From the NCBI GenBank assembly GCA_026745465.1, contig JACYXH010000359.1:151001-215000 (forward strand): 64,000 bases of DNA. Reading direction: 5' to 3'. The position numbers and the translations under genes are program-made. The notes under the pieces are model-generated. The model had not been told where the DNA came from and ran no database searches. It worked only from the letters and a program-made list of their open reading frames with translations. This stretch comes from Lota lota. Its lineage: Eukaryota > Chordata > Actinopteri > Gadiformes > Lotidae. Positions 1 through 22,739 of this stretch are shown here, in pieces; within the stretch, counting starts at the first letter, position 1, and each line of letters opens with the position of its first letter.

Positions 1-395
1 GAAGAAAAGAATAAGTAGTGGTGATGGGGCAAGGAAGAGGGAGTGAGAGCAAGCGAGAGAGAGAGCGAAAGAGGAGGAGGAGGAGGAGGGGGGGTTATTC
101 ACACGCAGCCTGGAGCAACTCATCAGACCAAGCACACGACACATAGCCCAGCCTCCCCTCCTTCTACTTCCCCTCCTCCCTCACTCTCTCTACAGTCAAA
201 CCCCTCTTGTCTCTTTCTGCAGAACCTAAGCGCCGTGGCAAACGGCGCACACCGGCGGAGGTAGAAGACGGACGGAGATGGGGAGCGGAGGGAAGGGGGT
301 ACAATTCAGAGCGCGAGAAAACGAACGCGACGAAGCGGAGAACATGGGGAGTGTGTGAGAGAAGGAGTCGTCAGGGTGCTGCAGCAGTAGTATCG
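1..395 (+). other. b3galt2: probable b3galt2 5' UTR exon 1 and promoter-proximal region
   Basis: GA-rich then mixed sequence with no convincing reading frame. It ends at a good splice donor (GTAAGC at 396) on the same strand as b3galt2. A possible second non-coding exon runs 571-1022: acceptor TTTTTGCAG ends at 570 and donor GTGATT begins at 1023. A possible acceptor ends at 1977, upstream of the coding exon. In vertebrates the b3galt2 coding sequence lies in a single exon preceded by UTR exon(s), so this arrangement is plausible, but it rests on splice motifs alone. The segment also lies in a large cdc73 intron on the opposite strand. Confidence 0.35.
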
Positions 396-1022
396 GTAAG
401 CTGAGACCGCGCTTACACTAGAATTACACAATTTGAGAGGACGAGAACTAGCACAGAGCAGACGCCGGGCTAAAAATCGAGCGTGGCCATGGACCATCGT
501 CTCCATCCACGCAGTCTGCTCTGGTAACACACTTGACCAGGAACCGGGGGTTGCGTTGTTGTTTTTGCAGTAACCCCTCCCCCCTCCCCAATCATGCTAG
601 CGACTATCACAGGGATAGCCTGGGAGACAACAGCAGCAGAATCACAGCACTCGTAGCCACCTCGCCTTCCCCACACCCCAGGGGATGCTGCCGCGGGCAG
701 ACAGCCAGCGATGGAGGACTCCCAGCGCACGGCCTGACAGTGGACATCGTCATGTGCGTAGCAATTACGCGGACTGAATTGTGGCAGGGCTCCACCAACA
801 CGAAGACCCGCATGCGGAATTGGACCATAACCAGCGATTTCCTCCAGCCAAACAAGTACAACTGCATCCCAATGCCAGTTCAGTGAATGACGTTCTGGAA
901 GAGCATGGACTACTTTAAACCCCCATTGACAGAAAAGGAGGCCAAATGAGCCGATCCTAAAGCAGCCGTGTGACACATGAAGCCTGGAGGTCGGAGAGAC
1001 TACAACGACGGGCTACGAGCAG

Positions 1023-2073
1023 GTGATTTGTGAGCAAATTATTTGTGTTGACGCAGGGTTAATACAACCCAACGTTTTAACCCACCTACCAGTAAACAAA
1101 TTAGTGAACCTAATGATGAAGTTTGACATTTTAAATAAATAAATAAATAAAAAAATCGAGAGAAAAACTTGGCATGTCTGTGCCAAATTAGATTAGATAA
1201 AAGTTTACTTAATTCGATTCCATTACTGGTAACTCATCCATGAGAGCTTGGCTTAAGGTCTTCCCATTGCTTTTGTGAGCTGTTACAAACAGTTCTTTGT
1301 CTTGTGGGGCTCCTTTAAGAGGGTAGTGTGTGTAATTCGGTAGAATGTGACAACACTCCTCACTCCTATGGGTTAGTGGCCCACTAACGACAAAGCAGAA
1401 TGATAGGCCGTCTTGATTACAGACCACCCTCCTCAGCCTCTCGCATTAGTCACAAAACGGCACTTTAGCAAATGTTGCACGGACTATATTTAAATCCACT
1501 TTGCAATGAAAGGCAAACTTTGTGGTTTAATGAATATTTTTTTTTTTAATGTGGCAGTGCTAGTAATAGTAGTATATGACAGTTGCGCAAGGGATGTTGC
1601 AATCTATGCATTAACATCCTTCCTGTGAAGAAACCCTTGGCTCAGAACGTTATCTGATCACTTGTTTAAGGGATGACTAACTAAATATACAACACAACAT
1701 AGAGAAAGTCCCAACACACATAAACCCTAAACTATAATGTGCCAAGAGCATTTCCAGCATTCAAAATGTTTTAACAAAATGACAGTTCCTAACATAATGT
1801 GACGCTCTACAATATACATTAGGATTAAACATATTTGCCCTCTTCCTCTCCTAGATAAACAACACTGCAACATGAGGGCAGGCCTAAACTTCGGAGCGGA
1901 ATAGATTCCCATGGAAGCTAGACATAAAGATTGGACATTCAACCCTTAGATATCCATCACAAACCCATCATCTCCAGGCCTCAAGAATTGTCCAGGAGTA
2001 ATCCACAGCTGACTGGAGGAGTGTGGCCACCGTTGGATCCAAAAACGGTCCCACCCACCCCACCCCAGACAAA
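1023..2073. other. intronic/5' flanking sequence, no gene seen
   Basis: AT-rich DNA between the possible b3galt2 UTR exons and the coding exon. It is also part of the cdc73 intron. It contains a poly-T run near 1530 and no cdc73 exon that I could recognise. Confidence 0.5.
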
Positions 2074-3333
2074 ATGCAATGGAGGCGGCGTCACTGCTGC
2101 ACCTACATGGCAGGGCTCTTGTATCTACTCTTCCTGCTAGGAGTGCTGGTCTTTCTGGTCCACCAGGACTGGCTGCCAGGGCTGACAGGCACCCCATGGA
2201 GGACAGAACACCCCGTTGACTACGGCAGTGGCGGGCCACACTCCACCACGGCCAAAGGGAATCTCAGCTCCCGAAGCACCCTGTGGAGATTCGTCATTGT
2301 TCCACAGCCGACCTCCAAGACGGACGCCAACATTAGTTCCCTCCAGGAGGATTATAACTCCTCACCCCAGGGAGACCTGATGCTCAAGAACACTCTGGCT
2401 GAAAACGCCAGCCAGAGCGAAGAGGGAGGCTTGAACGGCATGCTCACCTCCGGGCCGTACCCATACATCATCAACGAGCCAGATAAATGCCCAGAGGGGA
2501 AAGCTCCACCCTTTCTGGTGTTGCTAATAGCTACAGAGGCTCGCCAAGTGGAGGCGAGGGACGCCATTCGACAGACATGGGGGAACGAGAGTGTTACTCC
2601 CGGAATTGGAATCACCCGCTTGTTCTTGCTGGGAGCCAACGAAGGGCAGCTGGGACGCTTGCAGCAGAAGATGCTGGAAGCGGAGAGCCTGAGGCACCAC
2701 GATATCATCCAGCAGGACTTCCTCGATGCATACAACAACCTGACAGTGAAGACCCTGATGGGGATGAACTGGGTTGCGTTGCACTGCCGGCGGGCCAGCT
2801 ATGTAATGAAGACTGACAGTGACATGTTTGTCAACACAGAGTACCTAATCCACAAGCTACTCAGGCCAGGGGTGGAGTCCAAGAAAAGAGACTTCTTCAC
2901 AGGCAACAACATGAGAGGCTTTGCGCCAAACAGAAACAAGAACAGCAAGTGGTACATGTCACAGGAACTGTACCCCAGCGAGAAGTATCCCACCTTCTGC
3001 TCTGGGACAGGTTACGTGTTTTCTGGAGACTTGGCAGGCAAAGTGTACAGAGCTTCTCTGAGCATCCAGCACCTGCACTTGGAGGATGTGTACGTGGGGA
3101 TATGCTTGGCCAAGTTAGGGTTAGAGCCGGTGCCACCGCCTAACGAATTCCTGTTCAATCACTGGCGGGTGTCCTACTCTAGCTGCAAGTACAGCCACCT
3201 GATCACCTCACACGGGTTTCATCCAAGCGAACTGATAAAGTATTGGAATCATCTGCAGATCAACAAGCACCATGCCTGCATCAACTCATTAAAGGAGAAG
3301 ATGGGAAGACTGCACCAAAGCAGACCCCAGTAA
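2074..3333 (+). CDS. b3galt2: beta-1,3-galactosyltransferase 2 (GT31 family)
   Basis: Single-exon gene for a type II Golgi membrane enzyme that transfers galactose from UDP-Gal in beta-1,3 linkage to GlcNAc-ended glycans. The start chosen is the ATG at 2074, giving 419 residues (human about 422). The frame is open upstream, but the family N-terminus (MQWRRRHCC, a short basic cytosolic tail) begins here. A membrane anchor follows at about residues 12-30, then a stem with several N-glycosylation sequons. Catalytic-domain motifs: IRQTWGNES (165-173), the DxD metal/UDP motif as DSD (248-250, in KTDSDMFVN), CSGTGYVF (309-316) and EDVYVG (337-342). The C-terminal third is nearly invariant across vertebrates. 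The gene lies wholly within a cdc73 intron in antisense orientation, as in mammals. No frame damage is seen. Confidence 0.97.
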   Translation: MQWRRRHCCTYMAGLLYLLFLLGVLVFLVHQDWLPGLTGTPWRTEHPVDYGSGGPHSTTAKGNLSSRSTLWRFVIVPQPTSKTDANISSLQEDYNSSPQGDLMLKNTLAENASQSEEGGLNGMLTSGPYPYIINEPDKCPEGKAPPFLVLLIATEARQVEARDAIRQTWGNESVTPGIGITRLFLLGANEGQLGRLQQKMLEAESLRHHDIIQQDFLDAYNNLTVKTLMGMNWVALHCRRASYVMKTDSDMFVNTEYLIHKLLRPGVESKKRDFFTGNNMRGFAPNRNKNSKWYMSQELYPSEKYPTFCSGTGYVFSGDLAGKVYRASLSIQHLHLEDVYVGICLAKLGLEPVPPPNEFLFNHWRVSYSSCKYSHLITSHGFHPSELIKYWNHLQINKHHACINSLKEKMGRLHQSRPQ

Positions 3334-10248
<6,915 letters not shown>

Positions 10249-11799
10249 TCATGTAGAAGGGGAGTAAGTAAGGCCCCCAATTATCAAAACCGTGTGACCA
10301 TTCTAGATGCCTGATTTCAGAAAAGTTGAATGTCAGCTTGAGTCTGTAAAAATATATAAATAGATGTGTCTTAATAGCATTACATTTTCCATCTCATGTA
10401 ACCATTATATGTTATAGAGTTCTGTCCGTGAAATATAATTTAATAATAATTTGTGTAATATCAATACATTTGCCCAAATGCATTCAAATTCCGATGAATG
10501 ATCATCTCATTATCCATTTGGTCAACCTATGATCATCCTAAAGTCCTTAAGATAGCATAATAATAATTGAGTTCAGACCACTTGGTGTTAGTAAATACTG
10601 GTGACGTATGTTGTAGGCGGGGCTTAGCGGGTTGCAGAAAGCGCCGTCTCTTGACAGGTTGTCTCCATAGGGGTGGCAGTAAAATACAAGCGATGTCATG
10701 AAGTTGCCAAACCCACATTCACGGTCTTGTCATTGTTGGCGTTGACCACTGAACGGCCACGTTTGCAATGGCCGGATATGTATACATATCTCGTTGACAC
10801 ACACAGGGTGTACACTTGAGAGAAACTAAAAGGCAATACACGTCGGTAGATCCGTATATTTATTCGCTTTGGTGGCAATGTCCAAGACAAAGGATTCCAT
10901 GACTTGGTGAGAGATGTTTGTGTATTTCCCAGCCAGTGGTAAGGACACAATACAGAGTTATACAATACATGGACTATGATTTATACATAAAACAATTACA
11001 TGCTGACAGCTAACTGCCCCAGCCTGGCTGGGTATGGATGAGACGAAACATTGAGTGCAATCCTATCTATATATGGTTTTGCTATTACATTTACAACTGA
11101 ATTAGAGTTAATATGCATTCTATGAATAGCATAATAATAAGAATAATGGCTTTATTTATATAGCACCTTTCAATAGAGGATTACTGTTTTAAGGCGTACT
11201 GTTCTTTAACAGGTCTAATGTTTTCCTTAAATCTATATGGCCTCATCAGTGCAGAATATTGTTCTATTTATTGTGATCAAATGTTTCAGCCTTCAGCTTT
11301 ACCATATAAATGTGATTAAAATAGTTGTCTTTAAAGAAAACAATATAAATGCATTTTTCTTTATAGTGAATAAGTTGATTTTTTAGAACAAGACAAGATC
11401 ATATTCTGCAATGCAACAACAACGTCTAGATCACAAACATGTATATTCCTGACTGAGCAGCACAAGGACAGTTTATTTTCTTTTGACATTATACAGTATA
11501 GAAAAATGTTTGCAAAAAGATAAAGAAATGCACAGTGCTCTGTGTTCACAGTTTAACAGACACAGTTTACTGTGTGTCTGTTATCATGTGCAACAGGACT
11601 CTTTCAACAGTAAAGATGAGAATCATTGCTAGACCAGTGGACTGTTTCCACATACAGGCGATAAAGGAATGGAGGCCAACTTATGTAACACACACCTGGC
11701 TCAAGGCTGATCTGGGAAATATGCCTATAGGTGCTGCTATCCATGACTCTGTTGTCGAACTACAAAGGAGGACATACCAATTGCATATGTAAAACTTAC

Positions 11800-12216
11800 C
11801 TGTAGTCTGGGTGCTGGAATCTGACTAAACCGTGGAAGACCCCTGAGCTGCTGTGAAGTCAGGCAGAGACGACTTGCTGGTTGTTTCTGCACTCTTTCTT
11901 CTTATATGACCCTATAACAAAAATACGATAAATAATAACTCAACATATATAATACCATACAATCAATAAGTCAGGTTAGCAGTAGAAAATAAAGTGAGGA
12001 ACAAGTGCAGGTCTCAAAAACTGGTGCCACCTTTCCATCTTTATGGAATAAAGTCTGGGCTTTCCGCGTCCATTGATACGTCCCCCGAAAAACACAATTG
12101 CTCACTAAATCATTATACTGAGGTAGATCTTACCAGATAAGTTAATTTAGTGAAGGCTAAGCATACATGTACACAACTTTGAGCTTAGCCTCGTTCTGAT
12201 ATGCATGTCATTTCTA

Positions 12217-12293
<77 letters not shown>

Positions 12294-12300
12294 ATGTATG

Positions 12301-12343
<43 letters not shown>

Positions 12344-12569
12344 AGTACCATATGCCATCGTTTTATAATTGCATGCCAGCCCTTGTCAAAGGATTTTTAG
12401 TTTACTTGCTGATCTGCTCCAAGGTTGCAAACACTGCTTATTTGCCTTTGTGAATTAGCCCTTTAATGCGAACTTTAGTCAACAACGATTATGCGGATAC
12501 TTTGTAACTAACGGTTTCTTAATAAATTGCTGCCTATGCGTGTGCGTCAATACTTGAGAAAACCTTACC
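11800..12569 (-). ncRNA. possible two-exon non-coding transcript
   Basis: On the minus strand a strong donor (CAG|GTAAGG) ends a putative exon at 12569. Downstream, an acceptor (TTGTTATAG) opens a putative exon at 11911 that closes at 11800 with an excellent donor (ACAG|GTAAGT). Neither piece has an open frame of note. The transcript ends are unknown. Alternatives are chance splice-like motifs or UTR exons of a neighbouring gene. Confidence 0.22.
12221..12340. repeat. compound microsatellite (TG)n(TATG)n(TA)n
   Basis: About 56 bp of TG, then TATG units, then about 36 bp of TA, in uninterrupted succession. Confidence 0.97.
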
Positions 12570-13979
12570 TGAAATGGGCACCTCAAAGACGAGAAGGAGA
12601 AATCCGTCCAGTCTGTTGTTTTAATGGCTTACAAACGTCTCCGTTTAGCTATTTGGGGATTGAATGCGATGCAAACGATGGCACTTTTTTTTTGTCATTT
12701 TTTATTCAGACATAAAAGAAAAATGTTTCCGTGTTTTGTGTGACTATTAAACTCTCCGTGTTTCTTAATACCACCCCAAAAATATAAATATATAGGAAGT
12801 AATATAGCCTACTACTACGCATATATTACTCAGGAAGTACAAAGCACATTTTCAAACGTAGTGTTGAGCATATTACAAAAAGGCAGTTATTCAAGTCAGT
12901 ATATCTCTACATGTTACGCTGGAAATCTAGCACTTTTCCATAGGCCTTAGTTAGTTGTATCAATTCAATCATCATATTGCTATAAATGTCAAGAACATAA
13001 ACAATACATTAAACACGACTGTCAAACTGTTCCGTTTTAGTGTTGGTTAAATTAATTTGATTTGAACTTTTTGGAAAACAACACAATAGAAAACATATGT
13101 ATGCTGCAAAGGCATCAGCCATAGGGACCAAAAATCCCTACCTTCAAAATGCAGTGGATCACTTTTGCACCATCGTTTGTAAAGATGAAGTAACATTCCC
13201 AAATGAACTAATGTAAAAGCACCAATAGCGTTCTTAAACTAATGACGACAAAACTATTACAAATGTAATACATGTATAAAACAAAATGATGTATTACATA
13301 GATTGAAGGTTATTGAACCAGGGTAAATGGGAGAACTAGTTAATTTTGTGATGTGTTTCTGAATTGGTTCTTAAATAATTCCGTCACTTATACATTTGTG
13401 GGGGGCTATTAAGGTACTTTCTAAGACAGGAAAAAATGAAAGGTACAGGTGATCCAATGTTTGTTTTACTCAGATCCTTGGTGGATTATGGAACTGTGGC
13501 TTCAGTTATAACTCAGCAGATGTTCAACCAACTCTTATCGGGGCATTCAGGCTAACATCGCTAACTTACATAAGCACATCGCCCAGCAACAACAAGGAAG
13601 GAAGAATATATTTTGGAAGGCCTCTACGATCAAATAGAACTTGCTCTTGCATGCCACAGGTATACTACTTTAGAACTAAGCCTATAGCATTATATTACAC
13701 TTTTGCCCTTTGAACCAACTGACCTCATCCATCAAAGTGGAATTAGTTTACAAAGAATGTTTAGTTTTAAAATTCTGCATGCCTGGTCCAGCCTGCTGGG
13801 CCAGCTGGTCTAGTGACTTAGTTAGTTAGAAAAACAAACAAACAAAACGCTAAGGATTTTGGATTAGTGCGGTTTAAGGGCACTTTACAATCTACGATAG
13901 CGCATTTGTACACTTCGTGCCAATTGTTTTGGAACATCTATAAATTAACAAGTTTATTAATTCATATGAAGAAAAATGG

Positions 13980-18247
<4,268 letters not shown>

Positions 18248-18264
18248 TGAAACACCCAAGGACT

Positions 18265-19853
18265 GAAACAGAAATTATTTACAGGACAAGTAACTATCAT
18301 TTACTTGTCCCATCATCAGCAGCTTTCATTTAGTGACTGGCAATGTAAGAGCTCACAATTATGAATGAGTTTTTCCTAATGCATTTTTCCTATGCATTGA
18401 CCAGTTACTTATTATTCCTTAGCAGTTTGCATTTCTTTCTTCTATAAGCACGTTCATGAAAAAAACTAAACAAACGTAGCCTAGTTTAAATAAGCTGCCA
18501 ACGGTACTTGCTGATTGGCTAATTCGATGGCCATAAATAGCTTCAAGCTGATAACAGACGTTGACACTTGCAGGTCCGATACAATAACAGTGTGGCTCAC
18601 AAACAACGCTGGGGATCATCGGTCCACATGTCAACCACTGTGGCCAAATAGAAAGTTATGTTACATTTGCTAGACAAAAGACTACATTTCAACAGCTGGC
18701 ACGAAATAAGTTAGTTAGCATGGTTCATTTGATGGGGTTACATTCCTACAACAACAACAACCCATCCTGTGACAAGTCGCAACATACTAACAGTAGATGC
18801 GACTATACCCCATTCACAACCACCTGAAACTGGACATAAAATGAAGGCTTTAGTTGTCCCTGGTTGTAACAATTGGTCCAGCGTAGGCTAGGTCCAGCGC
18901 AGAACGAACACAATCTTAGCTTAGCTGTGACGTTTATACGCGGAATATTTGAGAAACAACTCGTTAACACCTCATCAACCAATCACAATCAATATTGGGG
19001 ATCAGCATTACCTCCATATATGTGTGTTTGTGATCTCTAGACCTTAATGTTGACAGATGTCCTCCTCCTCCTCTAGAATGGTAGTTGGTTGATCCAATGG
19101 TCCGAACCTGTTCCGAACCAGTGGGCCTGCCCGATCCGTAGTGCGCATGTCGGCTCTACGGAGCCCGGCTTTACAGCCGCATCATGGATAAAATAATGCA
19201 TAGCTCTAATAATTTAATATCACTATATGAAGCCATACATCCATGTGGTAGGCACACTCCCCCAGGAGTTATTCATTTATATTTTATTTATTATCTAAGA
19301 TTTATTAAACCGTTAAGTTTGGATATATCATAAATGCCAATTTGACCCGTTTAATCCCTTTTGCATGATTATATTTATAAAATATCATGTACAACAGTTA
19401 GTTCCGACGAAGTAATTTGATTGGACAAGAGGCGTTCCATGATTGTTGATAGAGTATTAGCATAGGTACCAGAATATTCTGCGAGCAACGTTGGAGCAAC
19501 GTACTGTCCGAATATGATTGTCTCATGTGATATTGCTTAATCAACAATCAAACGAAACGAATCTGGTAAAACTGTCAGTGCAACATCATTGTTAAAATAG
19601 TTAACCAGACCAGGATTTACCTCGTACAATCACCACTAGGTGGCAGTAGAATATCATTCTTTAGACAAATCACCAGATAGATGGCCACACTTTCCTCATA
19701 CACACCAAATACCATTTATGTAAGCATGCCATAAATGATCCATTATTTCAATAGTATATTGCATCAGTAAATGCAAATTAACATCGGGGCTGTAGTCCCA
19801 TGGCTCTGGTCAAATGGCACCAGACACTCTCAAAAGGCCTTGTATGTAAACTT
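18265..19853. other. ro60 5' flank
   Basis: Holds the ro60 promoter and any 5' UTR exon, neither of which I can fix. In mammals UCHL5 starts head-to-head with RO60 here, but I find no UCHL5 coding exon on the plus strand. A GC-richer stretch near 19090-19190 could be promoter. A consensus CTCF-like site lies at 19633-19646. Confidence 0.45.
19633..19646 (+). promoter_or_regulatory. CTCF-like binding site
   Basis: CCACTAGGTGGCAG fits the vertebrate CTCF core CCASYAGRKGGCRS at every position. It lies between the cdc73/ro60 block and the RGS block. A 14-base match can arise by chance or inside a repeat, so binding is inferred. Confidence 0.45.
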
Positions 19854-21140
19854 TCATAGGATCTGGTTGGATGACTCGCCCCTCCATTCTGTCTTGTTCC
19901 TCACATGGCCACCAGCCTCTGGCCTCATAGCGTGTGAGGGGACTGTGATCAGAGGAAGTGTTTCAGACAGACCCCTTGGGTGTGCTGCATCATGGCAACT
20001 TCGAGTCCACTCTTCGCCTGTCCTCTCCCTCTTCTCATAGATTCCTCCTAACTCTGGAGGTTGGTGGGTAGGGTTGTGCGCAAGGGGTCAACTACTTTGA
20101 CCACAGCTGTCACCCATCAAAAGGCCTTATGATTTCCTCCTCTGACCTCTTTTGGTTTGGGATCTGGATCCAACATGGTCTTGTTGTGGTAGGACTGGGA
20201 GGAGCGTGTGAAAGGATAATTTTCCATCAGGTCGTAGATTTCTTCTGCACCCAGTCGCAGCACTGCGGACCGGGCTGCTGCAGGATCTGAGTGATGGTGT
20301 CTCTTGTTTAGAAGTCCAAGAGATCTGGAGAAAATTAAGCGAGAGACTGTCGATGAAGATACCACGCATGCAGAGTTGTGTTGCAGAAAGAGCTGCTGTT
20401 ATGGAAAGCTGGTTTCTGTGCCCGGTTTATGTCATTTGTGTTTTAATGTAGGCCTGCTGCAGTATTGTTGTGGTTTGAATGTAACTGGGTACTGCTGCTG
20501 TCCTGTCCATTTAAATAAGCATTTAAAATGTAGAGGTATTATTGTGATCCTCTTAATTATAATTTAGTCAAAATGTTTTCACTTTCGGAGCTTCAGTCCT
20601 GATGAATTCCTCATAAATACTTGTGACCCTGCAGACCTGCATTTCAAATCAGTCAAGCTTTTAAACTCCTTGCATGAAAGCCAGAATTCAAGGTTTTCTT
20701 CACATAATTCAGAAAACCCCAAAAAGCCCTCTGTCCTCCTTTATAAACTGGGAAAATATGTTTTAGATAGTTTCGTTTATCGAGGTGTGATCTACAATAT
20801 AGCTATGCAAAGTGACAGTCATGTCACTTCTTTCACATTCATGTGAAAGAAGTGCCTCAAGGGATTGACCCAGAAGGCTTGTTTCGTGTGACTGTGTGGA
20901 AAGTTTTTAGAAGTTGAGTTGAGATTTTGCATCAGCGCGGTCTCAAGTTGTGCAGAGTAATTAAATACAAAAAGAAAACCTTTTATTTTTTCTTCTTGGT
21001 AATCTGCGTGAAAACTGAAACTAAAGATAAAAAAGACTTGGTTTAAACAATGACCCAACACACATACACATAACTTCCTGAAGACCATCGTCACCATTGT
21101 CATTGTCCTCGTCATCGTTTTGTGCGGTTTTGATGAGCAT
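19854..21140 (-). CDS. candidate three-exon gene, small unknown protein
   Basis: Not recognised. Three minus-strand exons join in frame with GT-AG borders: 21070-21140 (ATG at 21140, A at -3, in-frame stop upstream), 20147-20324 (acceptor TTTTCTCCAG, donor GAG|GTCAGA) and 19854-20051 (acceptor CCTCCAGAG, stop TGA at 19854-19856). They give 447 nt, 148 residues. Exon 1 is acidic (NDDEDNDNGDDG). Exons 2-3 are hydrophilic, without membrane segment or signal peptide, with short blocks such as LGAEEIYDLMENYPFTRS and KTEWRGESSNQIL. Exon 2 also has a second open frame. The weakest part is exon 1, whose donor is GTGTAT. The gene lies about 1.6 kb upstream of ro60 on the same strand. It could be a real fish gene, a decayed gene or a chance assembly; there is no homology support. 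Confidence 0.38.
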
Positions 21141-21464
21141 CTTGACAAAGTCAGGCAAACATTAACGAGTGTTGCATTTGCATTCAGTCAAATCAGACTA
21201 TTATTGGTCCACCATTTTGTTTTGATATTTAAACTTTTGTCTGTTAAGGAAGACTAACTATTTTCACATTGTAGTTTTTTTGGTTGACAAATTGTTCTTC
21301 TTTTAGGATAAAATATATGACTTATCTTATCGTATTGTATCTCTAGCTTAATGTATTTGTATTTTGAAAATAAATACAAAATAAACAATAGTAAGTCTCT
21401 TGATTATCATCTATCCAGCAAATAGTAAAGCTTTTGATGTGACTGCAATATACATTTTGTAGTG

Positions 21465-21600
21465 AAGTGGCGACGACTCCCAGCCAAAAGGTAGGCCCAC
21501 TAGGTTCAATCCCACATGTATGCACCCTACCTGTATACTAGAGTAAGATGCCTTACCCCTACCTGCGCCTGAAAGACTACGATAAAAGTGGCTATTGAAT
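21465..21600 (+). mobile_element. degenerate tRNA-derived SINE
   Basis: Contains a B-box-like 'ggttcaatccc' (near 21500) followed by a tail ending 'gataaaagtggctattgaatg', the pattern of common fish SINEs with LINE-type 3' tails. The A box is poorly preserved. Confidence 0.5.
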
Positions 21601-21879
21601 GACAAAATGGTCGTGAATAAATGATGACATCAGTTACATAATGGAAATCTAATGGTTTGGGGCGTTACATTTGATGGTGGCCATCTCAACCTAACTCATG
21701 GTGACCTCCTTTTGTTAAAACAGCTTGGTATCACCAGGACATTTTCCATTTGGCTATTGGCAAAGCACAGTGAATACAAAACTAAAGCTGTCTGTTATCT
21801 CCTCCCCAGTGCTCCCAAACAGTCACTCATTGATCTATAGCTCAGATCATGTGGCTAAAAGAGGATGACTCCAGTCCTA

Positions 21880-22260
21880 TGATGCAGTTTCCCAATTTTG
21901 GCAATCAAGTGACCCATCAACACTGTATAAGATACATAGAACACTGTTATATACATGTAATACTGTGTTAGGTACATGGAAAATTGTATTAGAGTAATTA
22001 AATACTGTATCACACACATGAAATACTGTATGAACACGCAATGTTGTATAAGAGACATGAAACACTGTATAAGACACATTAAATACTGTGTTGGATATAC
22101 ATGGGATACTGTATAAGATACATCAACTTAGATATATGGGCTGCTGTTTACAGGTAACATTGTGTTAGATCCATGGGACACTGTAAGATTAATGAAACAC
22201 TATTATTAAATGAAACACTATTAGATAGATGAAACATTGTATTAAAGCACTTTATTAAAG
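21880..22260. repeat. degenerate minisatellite (units like 'acactgtataagatacatga')
   Basis: Units of about 22-33 bases recur a dozen or so times with drift: 'tactgtat', 'acatgaaacactgta' and relatives. The open frames through it on the minus strand are a by-product of the periodicity. Confidence 0.75.
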
Positions 22261-22346
22261 ATACTGTTTTTCTCGTCTCGAGATATTCGCTGACAGCCAA
22301 TTATGTGCGTTCGTTCTCATTAGCTCTTAATACCTGTGTCACCGCA

Positions 22347-22395
22347 AGTAACCCTAACCTTAACCTTAACCCTAGCACCCTAACCCTAACACCTA
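22347..22395. repeat. short interstitial telomere-like tract
   Basis: Several CCCTAA-like hexamers with variants (ccttaa, ccctag) in about 50 bases. Too short and mixed for a true telomere. Confidence 0.6.
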
Positions 22396-22739
22396 GTCCA
22401 CCTAGATGTATGATGAATAGATAAACATTTGCTACAGTCCACTGGTTAGGCTAGTAGACTGATCTATTCAGCATACATCTATGTGGGCATGCCCACTTGT
22501 GATGTCACTAAGGCACAAGAAAAGGCAGAATTTAAAACGGCTTGTAATAGCTAATCACACTCACACCTCGTGGTATAATAGGGGCCCTTTAAGGTGCTGC
22601 TGAGAGACCGCTGCTGGTAGATCTCAACCAAGGTTTCAGTCTCTTGAGTGCACTAAAGCGTCTATCAGCTTTTAGCTGAGGACACAGGGACGACCAACAA
22701 CACCCTAACAAGCTTCTCATTCTCATCAAATAAGCCTCT

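Noticed and set aside
2023..2073. An upstream extension of b3galt2 using a GTG codon
   Set aside because: The family N-terminus MQWRRRHCC begins at the ATG at 2074; GTG starts are not expected here.
22347..22395. Telomere or chromosome end
   Set aside because: Only a few mixed CCCTAA-like units inside ordinary DNA.
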